From: Acrocarpospora phusangensis
Lineage (GTDB): Bacteria; Actinomycetota; Actinomycetes; Streptosporangiales; Streptosporangiaceae
Direction: 5' to 3'
Assembly: GCF_016862995.1 (NCBI RefSeq)
Contig: NZ_BOOA01000050.1
Span: 1-64,000 of the forward strand
Length of the DNA: 64,000 bases
Below are positions 48,895-57,632 of this stretch, piece by piece (positions within the stretch are counted from its first letter, which is position 1; the number at the start of each line of letters is the position of its first letter). A program made the position numbers and the translations under genes. Under the pieces are notes generated by a model. It made no database searches, was not told the origin of the DNA, and was given only the letters and a program-made list of their open reading frames with translations.

Positions 48895-49761
48895 ATGAGG
48901 CGTTTGATCACGGTGATCATGTGCGTGGCGGTCACCGCAGCACTGACATCGGGAGTGGCGCAGGCACGGGCGGTCGATCCCGTCGCCGCGTTAGCCAAGC
49001 AGCTCAAGAGCGGTCACGGCGTACATTTCGAGTCTGTCTCCAAAACCAACCCGGACTACGGGGTCAAGACCCGCTCGTACGGCGACCTGCAGTTCGGCCG
49101 CTCCCAGGTGGCCGCCAGCAACATCATCACGACGGTCGACTACGGCTCGCTGACCAAGCTGGCCGAAGAGGTCGCCAAGATCCTCGGCCTGGACCCCGAC
49201 AAGTTCACCGGGTCCACCCAGACGATCACGCTCAAGGACTACTACTACGTCACCGGCGGGCTCAACGACATCCTGCTGCCGGAAGGCAAGATCTGGCTGA
49301 AGTCGAAGAACTTCATCACCCGGCCGGGTCTGGGCGGATCCGCCATCGACGTGCTCTCGCCGCGTGAGCTGAAGGCCCTGCTCGCCGACGTGGACGGCAA
49401 GAAGGCCGGCGGTGTCGTGGACGGCGTGCCCACCACGCTCTACTACGGCTCCAACGTGCTCAGGACCACGCTGTTCGACATCAAGATCAGCATCAAGATC
49501 AACTGGAAGCTCTGGATCGGCGACAACGACGGCCTGATCCGGCGCGTCGCCTCCAACGAGAACCTGGTGCTCTCGATCAAGCCGGCCAAGGGCGCCAAGC
49601 CCGTAGCGCCCGTCAAGATGCAGCTCAGCAGCGACACCTACCTCAGCGACTGGGGCAAGAAGGTGTGGATCTACGCTCCCGACGACCGCCTGGTCGCCGA
49701 CATGCTGGACCAGCTGACGCTCCCGCCCGCGGTCCTCGGCACCATCGACCTCGGCGACTGA
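48895..49761 (+). CDS. Secreted hypothetical protein (possible lipoprotein-like fold)
   Basis: A 288-residue exported protein with signal peptide LITVIMCVAVTAALTSGVAQ (cut near AQARA). No Cys at the cleavage point, so it is not a lipoprotein. The mature part has alternating hydrophobic strands and a repeating VxSxxxLxxL pattern like the LppX/LprAFG-type lipid-carrier fold seen in actinobacterial exported proteins, but I cannot confirm it. GGAGG lies before the ATG. Confidence 0.6.
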   Translation: MRRLITVIMCVAVTAALTSGVAQARAVDPVAALAKQLKSGHGVHFESVSKTNPDYGVKTRSYGDLQFGRSQVAASNIITTVDYGSLTKLAEEVAKILGLDPDKFTGSTQTITLKDYYYVTGGLNDILLPEGKIWLKSKNFITRPGLGGSAIDVLSPRELKALLADVDGKKAGGVVDGVPTTLYYGSNVLRTTLFDIKISIKINWKLWIGDNDGLIRRVASNENLVLSIKPAKGAKPVAPVKMQLSSDTYLSDWGKKVWIYAPDDRLVADMLDQLTLPPAVLGTIDLGD

Positions 49762-49772
49762 GCCGACGCGAC

Positions 49773-49806
49773 AAGGCCGCGCCGCCCGACCGGGCAGCGC
49801 GGCCTT
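49773..49806. terminator. Bidirectional terminator
   Basis: AAGGCCGCGC-c-GCCCG / GGGC-a-GCGCGGCCTT forms a long stem with one bulge on each side and a short loop, between the convergent secreted protein and MDR oxidoreductase genes. Confidence 0.85.
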
Positions 49807-49813
49807 CCGTCTG

Positions 49814-50821
49814 TCACCAGCCCTCGATGACGATCTTGCCGATGGCGGCCGACCGCTCGGCCATGGCGTGCGCCTCCCGCATCGAGGCCGCGCTGATCGG
49901 CCCGAGCCGCCTGGTCAGCGTGCTGCGCACCTGCTGCCCGTCCACCATCTCGGCCACCACGTTGAGCAGGTCGTGATGGGCGGTGTCGTGCGGCGCGTAC
50001 AGCGGCCGGGTGAACATGAACTCCCAGTGCCAGGTCAGGCTCTTGCTCTTCAGCACGGTGACGTCCAGCCCTTCGGGGTCGTCGATCGCGGTGATCTCCC
50101 CTCCGGGCTTGAGCATCTCCGCGTACGCCTCCAGGTTCCCCGCCGAGAACGGACTGAAGACGTAGTCCACCCCGTCCGGCGCCACGGCGCGCACGGCCGC
50201 CGCCAGGTCCCCCCGGTGATCGACGACGTGGTGCGCGCCCATCTCCGCCGCCCATTCCCGCGACTCCGGCCGCGACGCCGTACCGACGAGCATGAGATCC
50301 GGGCAGTGCCGCCGGGCCAGCTGCAAGAGCATCGACCCCACGCCCCCGGCCGCCCCCACCACGAGCATCGTCCCTCCGCTGTCCTTGGACAGCCGGAACT
50401 TGTCGTGCACGGTCTCCCACGCCGTGATGCTCGTCAGCGGCATCGCCGCCGCCTCCGCCCAATCCAGGATGTACGGCTTGCGCCCCACCAGCCGCTCATC
50501 CACCAGCTGGAACTGCGCGTTGCTCCCCGGCCGCGCGATGGACCCCGCGTAGTAGACCTCGTCCCCCGTCCGGAACAGCCCGGCCTCGGGCCCGGCCGCC
50601 TCGACGATCCCCGCCGCGTCGTACCCGAGGATCTGCAGTTCGCCGTGCGTCTCCCGGCGCATGCGCATCTTGACGTCCACCGGATTGACCGACACCGCCT
50701 GCACCCGGATGAGCAGATCCCGCCCGGTGACCCGCGGCACCGGCACCTCCACGTCGATCAGGCACGACGGATCATCCACCGGCAGATTCTCCCGAAACCC
50801 AACCACCCGCATCATGTCCAC
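49814..50821 (-). CDS. Zinc-type MDR alcohol dehydrogenase family protein
   Basis: A 335-residue medium-chain dehydrogenase/reductase: GroES-like N-terminal domain (VSVNPVDVKMR, LGYDAAGIVEAAGPE) and Rossmann domain with VVGAAGGVGSMLLQLARR. The structural and catalytic Cys set of classical ADHs is absent, so it is probably an NADPH-dependent quinone or enone reductase like the zinc-binding alcohol dehydrogenase family (adh_fam_1). GTG at 50821 is the frame start; the following ATG codons are alternatives. Confidence 0.88.
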   Translation of the reverse strand: MDMMRVVGFRENLPVDDPSCLIDVEVPVPRVTGRDLLIRVQAVSVNPVDVKMRMRRETHGELQILGYDAAGIVEAAGPEAGLFRTGDEVYYAGSIARPGSNAQFQLVDERLVGRKPYILDWAEAAAMPLTSITAWETVHDKFRLSKDSGGTMLVVGAAGGVGSMLLQLARRHCPDLMLVGTASRPESREWAAEMGAHHVVDHRGDLAAAVRAVAPDGVDYVFSPFSAGNLEAYAEMLKPGGEITAIDDPEGLDVTVLKSKSLTWHWEFMFTRPLYAPHDTAHHDLLNVVAEMVDGQQVRSTLTRRLGPISAASMREAHAMAERSAAIGKIVIEGW

Positions 50822-50905
50822 CAGAGCACCCCCGACTCGCTCACTTCCCGTGATCGTCCCATTTCAGCACGTCATCGACCGGAAGCGGGTGACCGGGTAC
50901 GGCGG

Positions 50906-51628
50906 TCAGCCGTAGAGGAATTCCCGGGTGCGCGGGTTCTGGGGGGTGTCGAAGATCTGGGCGGGGGGGCCGTGTTCGACGAGGGTGCCCTGGTCGAGGA
51001 AGCAGATGGTGTCGGCGATGTCGCGGGCGAAGGACATCTCGTGGGTGGCGAGGATCATGGTCATGCCGGACTGCTTGAGTTCGCGGATGACGCCGAGGAC
51101 CTCGTTGACCAGGGTGGGGTCCAGGGCGGAGGTGACCTCGTCGAGGAGGAGCAGGCGGGGGTTGGTGGCGAGGGCGCGGATGATGGCGACGCGCTGCTGC
51201 TGGCCGCCGGAGAGGCGGTCGGGGTAGGTGGCGGCCTTGTCGGCCAGGCCGAAGCGGGCGAGCAGTTCGCGGGCCTGGGCTTCGGCCTGGGCGGGGGTGA
51301 CGCCGTGGACCTTGCGCGGGGCGAGGGTGATGTTGTCGAGCACGGTCATGTGCGGGAACAGGTTGTAGGCCTGGAACACGATGCCGATGCGCTTGCGGAT
51401 CTCGTCGGGGTCGGCGCGGACGTCGGTGATCTCCTGGTCGTCCAGGTAGATGGCGCCGTCGTCGACGGTTTCGAGCAGGTTTATGCAGCGCAGCAGGGTG
51501 GACTTGCCGGAGCCGGAGGCGCCGATGAGGCAGACCACCTCGTGCGGGGCGACGGCGAGGTCGACGCCGCGGAGCACGGCGTGGTCCTGGTAGCGCTTCC
51601 AGACGCCGTCGATGGTGAGCAGGGCCAT
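50906..51628 (-). CDS. Amino acid ABC transporter ATPase (GlnQ-like)
   Basis: A 240-residue ATPase: Walker A GASGSGKSTLL, Q-loop VFQAYNLFPHM, signature LSGGQQQRVAI, Walker B LLLLDEVTSALD and switch His in THEMSFA. The DEVTSALDP string is typical of polar amino-acid importers. Starts at an ATGA overlap with the permease gene. Acts with the permease and binding protein that precede it in the operon. Confidence 0.95.
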   Translation of the reverse strand: MALLTIDGVWKRYQDHAVLRGVDLAVAPHEVVCLIGASGSGKSTLLRCINLLETVDDGAIYLDDQEITDVRADPDEIRKRIGIVFQAYNLFPHMTVLDNITLAPRKVHGVTPAQAEAQARELLARFGLADKAATYPDRLSGGQQQRVAIIRALATNPRLLLLDEVTSALDPTLVNEVLGVIRELKQSGMTMILATHEMSFARDIADTICFLDQGTLVEHGPPAQIFDTPQNPRTREFLYG

Positions 51629-52473
51629 CAGCCGTCTCCGCGCTGCCGGGCCGCGCGGGCGGCGAGGTGGTCGGTGAATCGCGCCATCGGCACGGTCAGC
51701 GCGATGAACAGCAGCGCCGCCGCCAGGTACGGCGTGTAGTTGAAGGTCTTGGCGACGTGGATCTGCGCCTGCCGGAGGGCTTCGAGCGGACCGAGCAGGG
51801 CCACCAGGGCGGTGTCCTTCTGCAGGGACGCGAAGTCGTTGAGCAGCGGCGGAACCACCCGCCGTACGGCCTGGGGGACCACCACGTAGCGCATGGTCTG
51901 GCCGTGGGAGAGGCCGAGGGAACGGGCGGCGGCGCGCTGGCTGGGGTGCACGGACTCGATGCCGGAGCGGAACACCTCGGCGACGTACGAGGTGTAGGAG
52001 AGGACCAGCGCGATGATGCCCAGCGTGACCGGGTCGGAGGGGGCGCCCTGCAACTGGAGGGCGGGGACGCCGAAGCCGACCAGGTAGATCAGCAGGATGA
52101 CGGGGATGCCGCGGAAGATGTCGGTGTAGAGGGTGGCGGCGGCGCGCAGCGGGAAGAAGACGGGCGCGCGCAGACCGCGTACGAGGGCGACGCCCAGGCC
52201 CAGCACCAGGATGATCGGCTCAGCGATCATGAAGATGAAGACGTTGAGCAGGAAGCCGCGCAGCACGTCGGGGAACGACGTGACGAGGGCGTCCCAGCTG
52301 AAGAACGTCTCCCGCACGCGCGGCCAGCCCGGGGAGGCGATGATCAGCGCGACCGCCACGACCACCACGATGACGGTGGAGGTCGTGGCGGCGGTGACCG
52401 ACCGCCTGCCGCGGGCGCGCAGCAGCGCCTCGCGAGCGAGCTGGCGGTCGCTCTTGATCCAGTCGACGCTCAC
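51628..52473 (-). CDS. Amino acid ABC transporter permease
   Basis: A 281-residue HisM/GlnP-type permease with about five spans and the conserved EAA loop (ESVHPSQRAAARSLGLSHGQ). GTG at 52473 overlaps the binding-protein stop by four bases (GTGA), supporting coupled translation; a longer frame from 52509 would run inside the upstream gene. One permease gene suggests a homodimeric importer. Confidence 0.93.
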   Translation of the reverse strand: MSVDWIKSDRQLAREALLRARGRRSVTAATTSTVIVVVVAVALIIASPGWPRVRETFFSWDALVTSFPDVLRGFLLNVFIFMIAEPIILVLGLGVALVRGLRAPVFFPLRAAATLYTDIFRGIPVILLIYLVGFGVPALQLQGAPSDPVTLGIIALVLSYTSYVAEVFRSGIESVHPSQRAAARSLGLSHGQTMRYVVVPQAVRRVVPPLLNDFASLQKDTALVALLGPLEALRQAQIHVAKTFNYTPYLAAALLFIALTVPMARFTDHLAARAARQRGDG

Positions 52474-53354
52474 GAGAGTTCGGGCGCGCCCGCCGTGGAG
52501 GTCAGCCACTGGGCTTCGATCTTGGCCAGCTCACCCGAGGACTTCAGGGTGCCGAGCGCCTGGTTGACGCAGGAGACGAGCGGGTTGCCCTTCTCGAAGA
52601 GCAGGCCGAACTCCTCGGGGGCGCCGGAGGTGGCCGCGAACTGGCCGACGATCTTGGAGTTGTCGACCTGGGCGGCGGAGATGTAGAACGCGGTGGGCAG
52701 GTCGACCACGATGGCGTCGATCTGCTTGTTCTTGAGCGCGTTGACCACGTCGATCTGCTGGTTGAAGACGCTCGGGTCGGCTTCGGGCTTGATCACGTCC
52801 TGGACGGCCTGGAGCGACGTGGTGCCCACCTGGACGCCGATCTTGACCGACTTGAGCGCGGCCAGGGTGGTCGCGCCGGCTGCCTGGGAGTCCTCCAGGG
52901 CGACGACGGCCTGCTTGACCGCGTAGTACCCGTCGCTGAAGTCGACGGCCTTGGCCCGCTCGGGGGTGATCGAGACCTGGTTGATGTCGAAGTCGAACTT
53001 TTTGGGGCCGGGCGCGAACGAGGAGTCGAACGGCACGACCTCCCAGGCGACCTCGGCGGGGGTGAACCCGAGCGTGGTGGCGACGGCCGCGGCGACCGCG
53101 CCCTCGAAGCCCTGCCCGTTGGCGGGGTCGTCGTCCTTGAACCACGGCTCGTACGCGGGCTTGTCGGTGCCGATGGTGAGCTTGCCCGGAGTGATCAGCT
53201 TGAGCTGGTCCTTCGCGCAGGGCGCCGCGGCCGAGGAGGCCGGGGCGGCGCCGGTCGCGGTGGCCGCGGTGGTCGGCTGCTGGTCCTCGGGCGCGCAGGC
53301 GACCGCGGCCAGGGCGAGGACACCGGCTGCCAGAAGCAGGGGGGTACGGGGCAA
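52470..53354 (-). CDS. Amino acid ABC transporter substrate-binding lipoprotein
   Basis: A 294-residue family-3 solute-binding lipoprotein: TTG start (GGAGG five bases upstream), signal peptide with lipobox LAAVAC, then LTIGTDKPAYEPWF, FDFDINQVSITPERAKAVDF and VDLPTAFYI. These match polar amino-acid binding proteins; the exact ligand is unclear. First gene of the three-gene importer. Confidence 0.93.
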   Translation of the reverse strand: MPRTPLLLAAGVLALAAVACAPEDQQPTTAATATGAAPASSAAAPCAKDQLKLITPGKLTIGTDKPAYEPWFKDDDPANGQGFEGAVAAAVATTLGFTPAEVAWEVVPFDSSFAPGPKKFDFDINQVSITPERAKAVDFSDGYYAVKQAVVALEDSQAAGATTLAALKSVKIGVQVGTTSLQAVQDVIKPEADPSVFNQQIDVVNALKNKQIDAIVVDLPTAFYISAAQVDNSKIVGQFAATSGAPEEFGLLFEKGNPLVSCVNQALGTLKSSGELAKIEAQWLTSTAGAPELS

Positions 53355-53569
53355 GGTGACCTCCGGAACGTGCGAGGAATTTCCTACCGAGGATGTCGGA
53401 ATACTCCGCCGTCGGCAAATCGAGTTTGACATGACAAAAGACCAAGACTCAAAGCGGACCCCGGCCGGTTGGTCAAGAGATGCCCGCACAGGTGTGAATG
53501 CAGCGTGGCGGGATATCTACTCTCCGTAATCATTGCAGGTGGTTCCGGCAAAGAGTGGGGTGAGCACGG

Positions 53570-54673
53570 GTGGAGGGAGGATCTCCCGGCGCGGCGGCGT
53601 GGCTGGCCGTCTCCCTGGTCTCGCTGTCCACCCTGGTGGGTGCGTGGCTGGCCCGGCGGCATGCCCGGCGGGTGACCGTCTGGCTGGCCGTCTCCTCGGC
53701 GCTGATGCTGGTCACCGCCGTGGTCGACCTGCTGCCCGACGCCTGGCACGAGGCGGTCGAGAAGGGGGTGCCGCTGTGGGGCATGGGGCTGGCGATCGGG
53801 CTCGGCTTCCTGGTGGTCACTTACTTCACCCGCAAGGAGCACGTCCACACCTCGGACCCGCCCGCCGGCCGGCACGCGCCCGGCCTGCACCGGCGGATCA
53901 AGGAGATGGCCGCCGCCGCGCTGTTCGGCGGCGTGGGCACGGCGGCCGCGCTGACCGTGCACCGGGTGATCGAGGGCGCGACCCTGGCCCTGAGCGCCTC
54001 GGCCGTCGTCGTGATCGCGCTGGTCATCCATTCGGCCGGGGAGGGCCTGGCCATCGTGGCGCTGCTGGACATGGCCGGGCAGCGGCTGACGCCGCTGCTG
54101 CTGGTGGCCTGTGCCAGCCCGCTGGTGGGGATGGCGATCGGCATGGTCAGCCCGATGCCCAGCCGGGCGGTGCCCATCCTGCTCGGCGTGGCCACCGGCA
54201 TCCTGTCGCGTACGGCCCTGCTGGGCCTGAAGCTGGCGGCGAGCAGGCACGAGGACGGCCGGGTGCCGCGACGGCATGTGCTGACCGCCGCCACGGTCGC
54301 CGCCACGGTCGCGCTGAGCATCAGCGCCGTGCAGTGGATCCCCGGGCACGCTCCCGGCGCGGAGCGGCCGACCGTCCTCGGGCGGGTCGTCGCCAGGCCC
54401 CGGCCGAACCCGGCCCCGACGCCGCCCTCGTTCCGGGACAAGAGACAGTTGCGCGGCGCGTTCGTGTCGGGCGCGCTGAGCCTGGCCCAGCTGTTCGCCA
54501 GAACCGACCGGCTGACCAGGCGCATCCGGGTGGCGTGGCTGCTGCGCGGCCACCCCCGCTACGACCAGGGCGACATCGCCGACCTGCTCTTCTTCGCCGG
54601 CATCGGTCCCGACCACACCATCGGCGATCTGGACGATCGGCAGCGTGCCGAGCTGCTGGCGGAACTGTCGTAA
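53570..54673 (+). CDS. ZIP-like metal transporter with C-terminal extension
   Basis: A 367-residue membrane protein with about seven hydrophobic segments. Two H-x-x-x-E-G sites, HRVIEG (131-136) and HSAGEG (154-159), match the TM4/TM5 metal sites of ZIP zinc/iron permeases. After the last span there is a Pro-rich linker and a soluble C-terminal helical module of about 80 residues (FARTDRLTRRIRVAWLLRGH, DQGDIADLLFFAGIGPD) not found in typical ZIPs. GTG start with weak ribosome site. Followed after 23 bp by a divIVA-like gene on the same strand. Confidence 0.7.
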   Translation: MEGGSPGAAAWLAVSLVSLSTLVGAWLARRHARRVTVWLAVSSALMLVTAVVDLLPDAWHEAVEKGVPLWGMGLAIGLGFLVVTYFTRKEHVHTSDPPAGRHAPGLHRRIKEMAAAALFGGVGTAAALTVHRVIEGATLALSASAVVVIALVIHSAGEGLAIVALLDMAGQRLTPLLLVACASPLVGMAIGMVSPMPSRAVPILLGVATGILSRTALLGLKLAASRHEDGRVPRRHVLTAATVAATVALSISAVQWIPGHAPGAERPTVLGRVVARPRPNPAPTPPSFRDKRQLRGAFVSGALSLAQLFARTDRLTRRIRVAWLLRGHPRYDQGDIADLLFFAGIGPDHTIGDLDDRQRAELLAELS

Positions 54674-54696
54674 GGCGCTTCGAGAGGAGATCCAGA

Positions 54697-55152
54697 ATGG
54701 GCGACGCGAACGACTACGTGCTGACGGCGGAGGATGTCCGCAACCAGGTCTTCACCACCGTCCGGCTCCGTGAGGGCTACGACCTGGCGGAGGTCGACGT
54801 GTTCCTGGGCATGGTGGAGACCAGCCTCACCCGCCTGCACCGGGAGTACGAACGGCTCAAAGCCCGCTGCGACCTGGGCGGCATCCCGGCCCCCACCTGG
54901 CCGGGCGCGGCGGAGGTGATCGCCTCGGCCCAGCGGCAGGCCGAGGCGATCGTCGCCGAGGCCGAGGCCCGGGCCAGGGACGTGGAGCTCGAACTGCGGG
55001 AACGGCTGCGCCGGGCCGCCGAGATCCTCGCCATCACCGAGCAGGAGCACGCCCGCGACCTGGAGAACCGCCGCCAGCAGGCGGACCGCAGGCGCGCCGA
55101 CATCCAGGACCACCTGTCCTGGATCAACGAGTTCGTCGCCGGCCGCCCGTGA
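54697..55152 (+). CDS. DivIVA domain protein
   Basis: A 151-residue coiled-coil protein. N-terminal DivIVA motif LTAEDVRNQVFTTVRLREGY, then DLAEVDVFLGMVETSL, followed by a long coiled coil (about 60-140: AQRQAEAIVAEAEARARDVE). DivIVA-type proteins mark curved membranes at poles and recruit growth machinery; short paralogues like this are common in actinomycetes beside the main DivIVA/Wag31. GAGGAG lies upstream of ATG. Ends four bases from the convergent GH127 gene. Confidence 0.9.
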   Translation: MGDANDYVLTAEDVRNQVFTTVRLREGYDLAEVDVFLGMVETSLTRLHREYERLKARCDLGGIPAPTWPGAAEVIASAQRQAEAIVAEAEARARDVELELRERLRRAAEILAITEQEHARDLENRRQQADRRRADIQDHLSWINEFVAGRP

Positions 55153-55156
55153 CCGG

Positions 55157-56851
55157 TCAGGAGACTTCGGGCAGCCAGACGCGCATGGTGGCCGGCCCCC
55201 GGTTCCCCCACCGGTGGTACGGCACCAGCCGCAACGGCCCCACGACCCCGTCCCCGAGCGCCGCCGACGGCACCTCCAGCTCCACGACCCCGTCCGCCCG
55301 TTCCTCCCGGGGCGGCGTCCCGGTCAGGACCTGGACGAGCTCCAGCGAGGGCCCGCCCGCCGCCGATTCGGCGCAGTAGACCAGCGGCCCGCGTTCGACG
55401 GCCACGCAACCGCGTACCGCGTCCACCCGGGGATCGGGGCGCACCCAGCGCGGCCGTACGTCCAGCTCCACCGCGACCACGTCCCCCGGCTCCCAGACCC
55501 GCTCCTCGGTGTGCTCGCCCACGCTGATCCGCCGAGGCGCGGCGGGCGCGGCCACCACGTGCACGGCCACCCCGCCGTCCCACGGGTACCCGGTCTCGAC
55601 CCGCAGTTCCAGGCCGTCGTGGGTGATCTCGCCCGCGGCCGGGTGGTGGATCTGGATCCCGTCGGCGGTGGCCGTCGCCAGGTACGCCGGCAGCGAGGCC
55701 AGCGTGCGCGCCACGTTGTTCGGGCAGCACGACACGGCGAACCAGGGCGCCCGCAACGCTCCCTCGGCGCGCGGGTTCACGCCCTCCGCCGGCTGCCCCG
55801 CCACCCGGACCTGCAGCGGATTGGTGTAGAAGAACGACCGCCCGTCCAGCGCCGGCGACGCGGCCACGACGTTGTACAGCGTGCGCTCGGCCTGCTCCGC
55901 GTACCGCCGGCGGCCGGTCGCCAGCAGCAGCCGGTGCGACAGCATGACGGACCCGACCGCCGCGCACGTCTCCGAGTACGCCCGATCCGGCGGCAGCTCG
56001 AAGTCGTCCCCGAAGGACTCGCCGGAGTGCCGGGACCCCATGCCCCCGGTCAGGTGCGTACGGCGGGCGATCGTGCGTTCCCACTGGGCCTCGACGGCGG
56101 CCAGGAGTTCGGTGTCGCCGGTCTCCACGGCCACGTCGACGGTTCCGCAGGCCAGGTACATGGCGCGGACGGCGTGGCCGCGGAACACGTCCGCGTCGCG
56201 TACGGGCATGTCGTCCTGGAAGTAGGCGCGGCCGAACTCGACCTCGGCGAGGGCGGGTGTGCCGCGGCGTTCGACGAAGCGCCGGGCCATCTCCAGGTAG
56301 CGGTCGGTCCCGGTCAGGCGGTAGAGCTCGACCAGCGCCATCTCGATCTCGGGGTGGCCGCAGGTCTCCCCGGTGTCCATGAAGCGCCGGCAGACGTGGT
56401 CGGCGGCGCGGCGGACGGCATCGGTGAACTCGTGCTCGCCGGAGGTGCGCCACCGGGCCACGCCGGCCTGGATGAGGTGGCCGTAGCAGTACAGCTCGTG
56501 GCCCCACTCGAAGTCGCGGTAGCGGTCGCCGCTCCAGCGGGTGTTGAGGTATCCGTCGGATTCCTGGGCGGCCACCACGGTCGCCGCCAGCTCGTCGAAG
56601 CGGGGGTCGCGCGCCCAGGACATGGCCTCCAGCAGCTTGTACACCTCGGAGTCGGCGAATTCCCGGCCCCGGGCGGACTCGCCGCGGAAGTTGCCGATCC
56701 AGCCGAGTTTTTCCATCCAGTCCAGGCAGTGGCCGATGATCACTTCTTGGTTGAGCGCGCGCAGGTCTCCCCAGAAGCCGGGCGACAGCCGTACGGCGTC
56801 GAGGCCGAGGGGGGTGAGCGCGCCAGTGGACGGAACGACTGGGTTAACCAC
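55157..56851 (-). CDS. GH127 beta-L-arabinofuranosidase
   Basis: A 564-residue (alpha/alpha)6-barrel enzyme of the GH127 family. The zinc/thiolate active site is complete: Glu294 and Cys296 in YSETCAAVG and the Cys375-Cys376 pair in FAVSCCPNNV, matching Glu338, Cys340, Cys417, Cys418 of Bifidobacterium HypBA1, where Cys417 is the nucleophile. FGDDFELPPDRAYSE also fits. It removes beta-L-arabinofuranosyl units inside the cell (no signal peptide). GTG at 56851 overlaps the permease stop by eight bases, so it is the last gene of the sugar-importer operon. Confidence 0.93.
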   Translation of the reverse strand: MVNPVVPSTGALTPLGLDAVRLSPGFWGDLRALNQEVIIGHCLDWMEKLGWIGNFRGESARGREFADSEVYKLLEAMSWARDPRFDELAATVVAAQESDGYLNTRWSGDRYRDFEWGHELYCYGHLIQAGVARWRTSGEHEFTDAVRRAADHVCRRFMDTGETCGHPEIEMALVELYRLTGTDRYLEMARRFVERRGTPALAEVEFGRAYFQDDMPVRDADVFRGHAVRAMYLACGTVDVAVETGDTELLAAVEAQWERTIARRTHLTGGMGSRHSGESFGDDFELPPDRAYSETCAAVGSVMLSHRLLLATGRRRYAEQAERTLYNVVAASPALDGRSFFYTNPLQVRVAGQPAEGVNPRAEGALRAPWFAVSCCPNNVARTLASLPAYLATATADGIQIHHPAAGEITHDGLELRVETGYPWDGGVAVHVVAAPAAPRRISVGEHTEERVWEPGDVVAVELDVRPRWVRPDPRVDAVRGCVAVERGPLVYCAESAAGGPSLELVQVLTGTPPREERADGVVELEVPSAALGDGVVGPLRLVPYHRWGNRGPATMRVWLPEVS

Positions 56852-57632
56852 GCAATGCTCCCGACATGAATCCGCGCACGTAGTAGCGCTGGAGGAGGAG
56901 GAAGATGGCCAGACAGGGCAGGGCCATGAAGACCACGCCGGCTTGCATGGTGGGGTAGTCGACCGCGCCGAAGTTGTGCAGGCGCATGTTGACCACGGCC
57001 ACCGGCAGCGTGAACCGCTCGTTGGAGCTGATCAGGATGAGCGGGGCCACGTAGTCGTTCCACGAGGCCAGGAAGGCGAACAGGCCGACGGTCACCAGGC
57101 CGGGCACCACGGCGGGCAGCAGCACCCGCACCAGCGCGCCGAAACTGCCGCAGCCGTCGATCATCGCGGCCTCGTCGAGGGTGCGCGGCACCGACTCGAA
57201 GGCGTTGCGCATCATGAAGACGGCGAACGGCAGCTGGAACATGATCATGACGAGGGCCAGGCCGAGCAGCGAGTCCTGCAGCCCCAGCCAGCCGAGCAGC
57301 ACGTACAGCGGGATCAGGATGGTCGGGTACGGCACCATCAGGATGGCCAGGATGAGCACGAACAGCAGGCCCTTGCCGGGGAAGCGGAAGCGGGCGAAGG
57401 CGTACCCGGCGAAGGTGGCGACGAGGAGGGTGCCGGCCACCGTGAACAGGACCAGGATGACGGTGTTGGTGAGGTAGACGCCGACGCCTTCGCCGTACTC
57501 GGCGAGTTTGCGGTAGCTGTCCAGGCTGAAGGCGTCGCCGAGCCGCACGGACGACCAGCCGCTCCACACGATCGGATACACGAACAGCAGCGACAGCACG
57601 GCCATGCCGGCGTAGTAGGCCGGTCGTCTCAT
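56844..57632 (-). CDS. Sugar ABC transporter permease (MalG-like)
   Basis: A 262-residue carbohydrate permease of six spans; the EAA loop is EAAMIDGCGSFGALVRVLLP and the N-terminal part FVYPIVWSGWSS is typical of the MalG group. ATG at 57632 overlaps the upstream permease stop (ATGA). Works with the other permease and the binding protein; the shared ATPase is not encoded here and is probably a genome-wide MsiK-type subunit. Confidence 0.93.
   Translation of the reverse strand: MRRPAYYAGMAVLSLLFVYPIVWSGWSSVRLGDAFSLDSYRKLAEYGEGVGVYLTNTVILVLFTVAGTLLVATFAGYAFARFRFPGKGLLFVLILAILMVPYPTILIPLYVLLGWLGLQDSLLGLALVMIMFQLPFAVFMMRNAFESVPRTLDEAAMIDGCGSFGALVRVLLPAVVPGLVTVGLFAFLASWNDYVAPLILISSNERFTLPVAVVNMRLHNFGAVDYPTMQAGVVFMALPCLAIFLLLQRYYVRGFMSGALRG

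Noticed and set aside
53533-54696. N-terminal extension of the DivIVA protein through the ZIP-like gene
   Set aside because: The extension is an out-of-frame reading of the transporter; the DivIVA motif begins at ATG 54697 with its own ribosome site.
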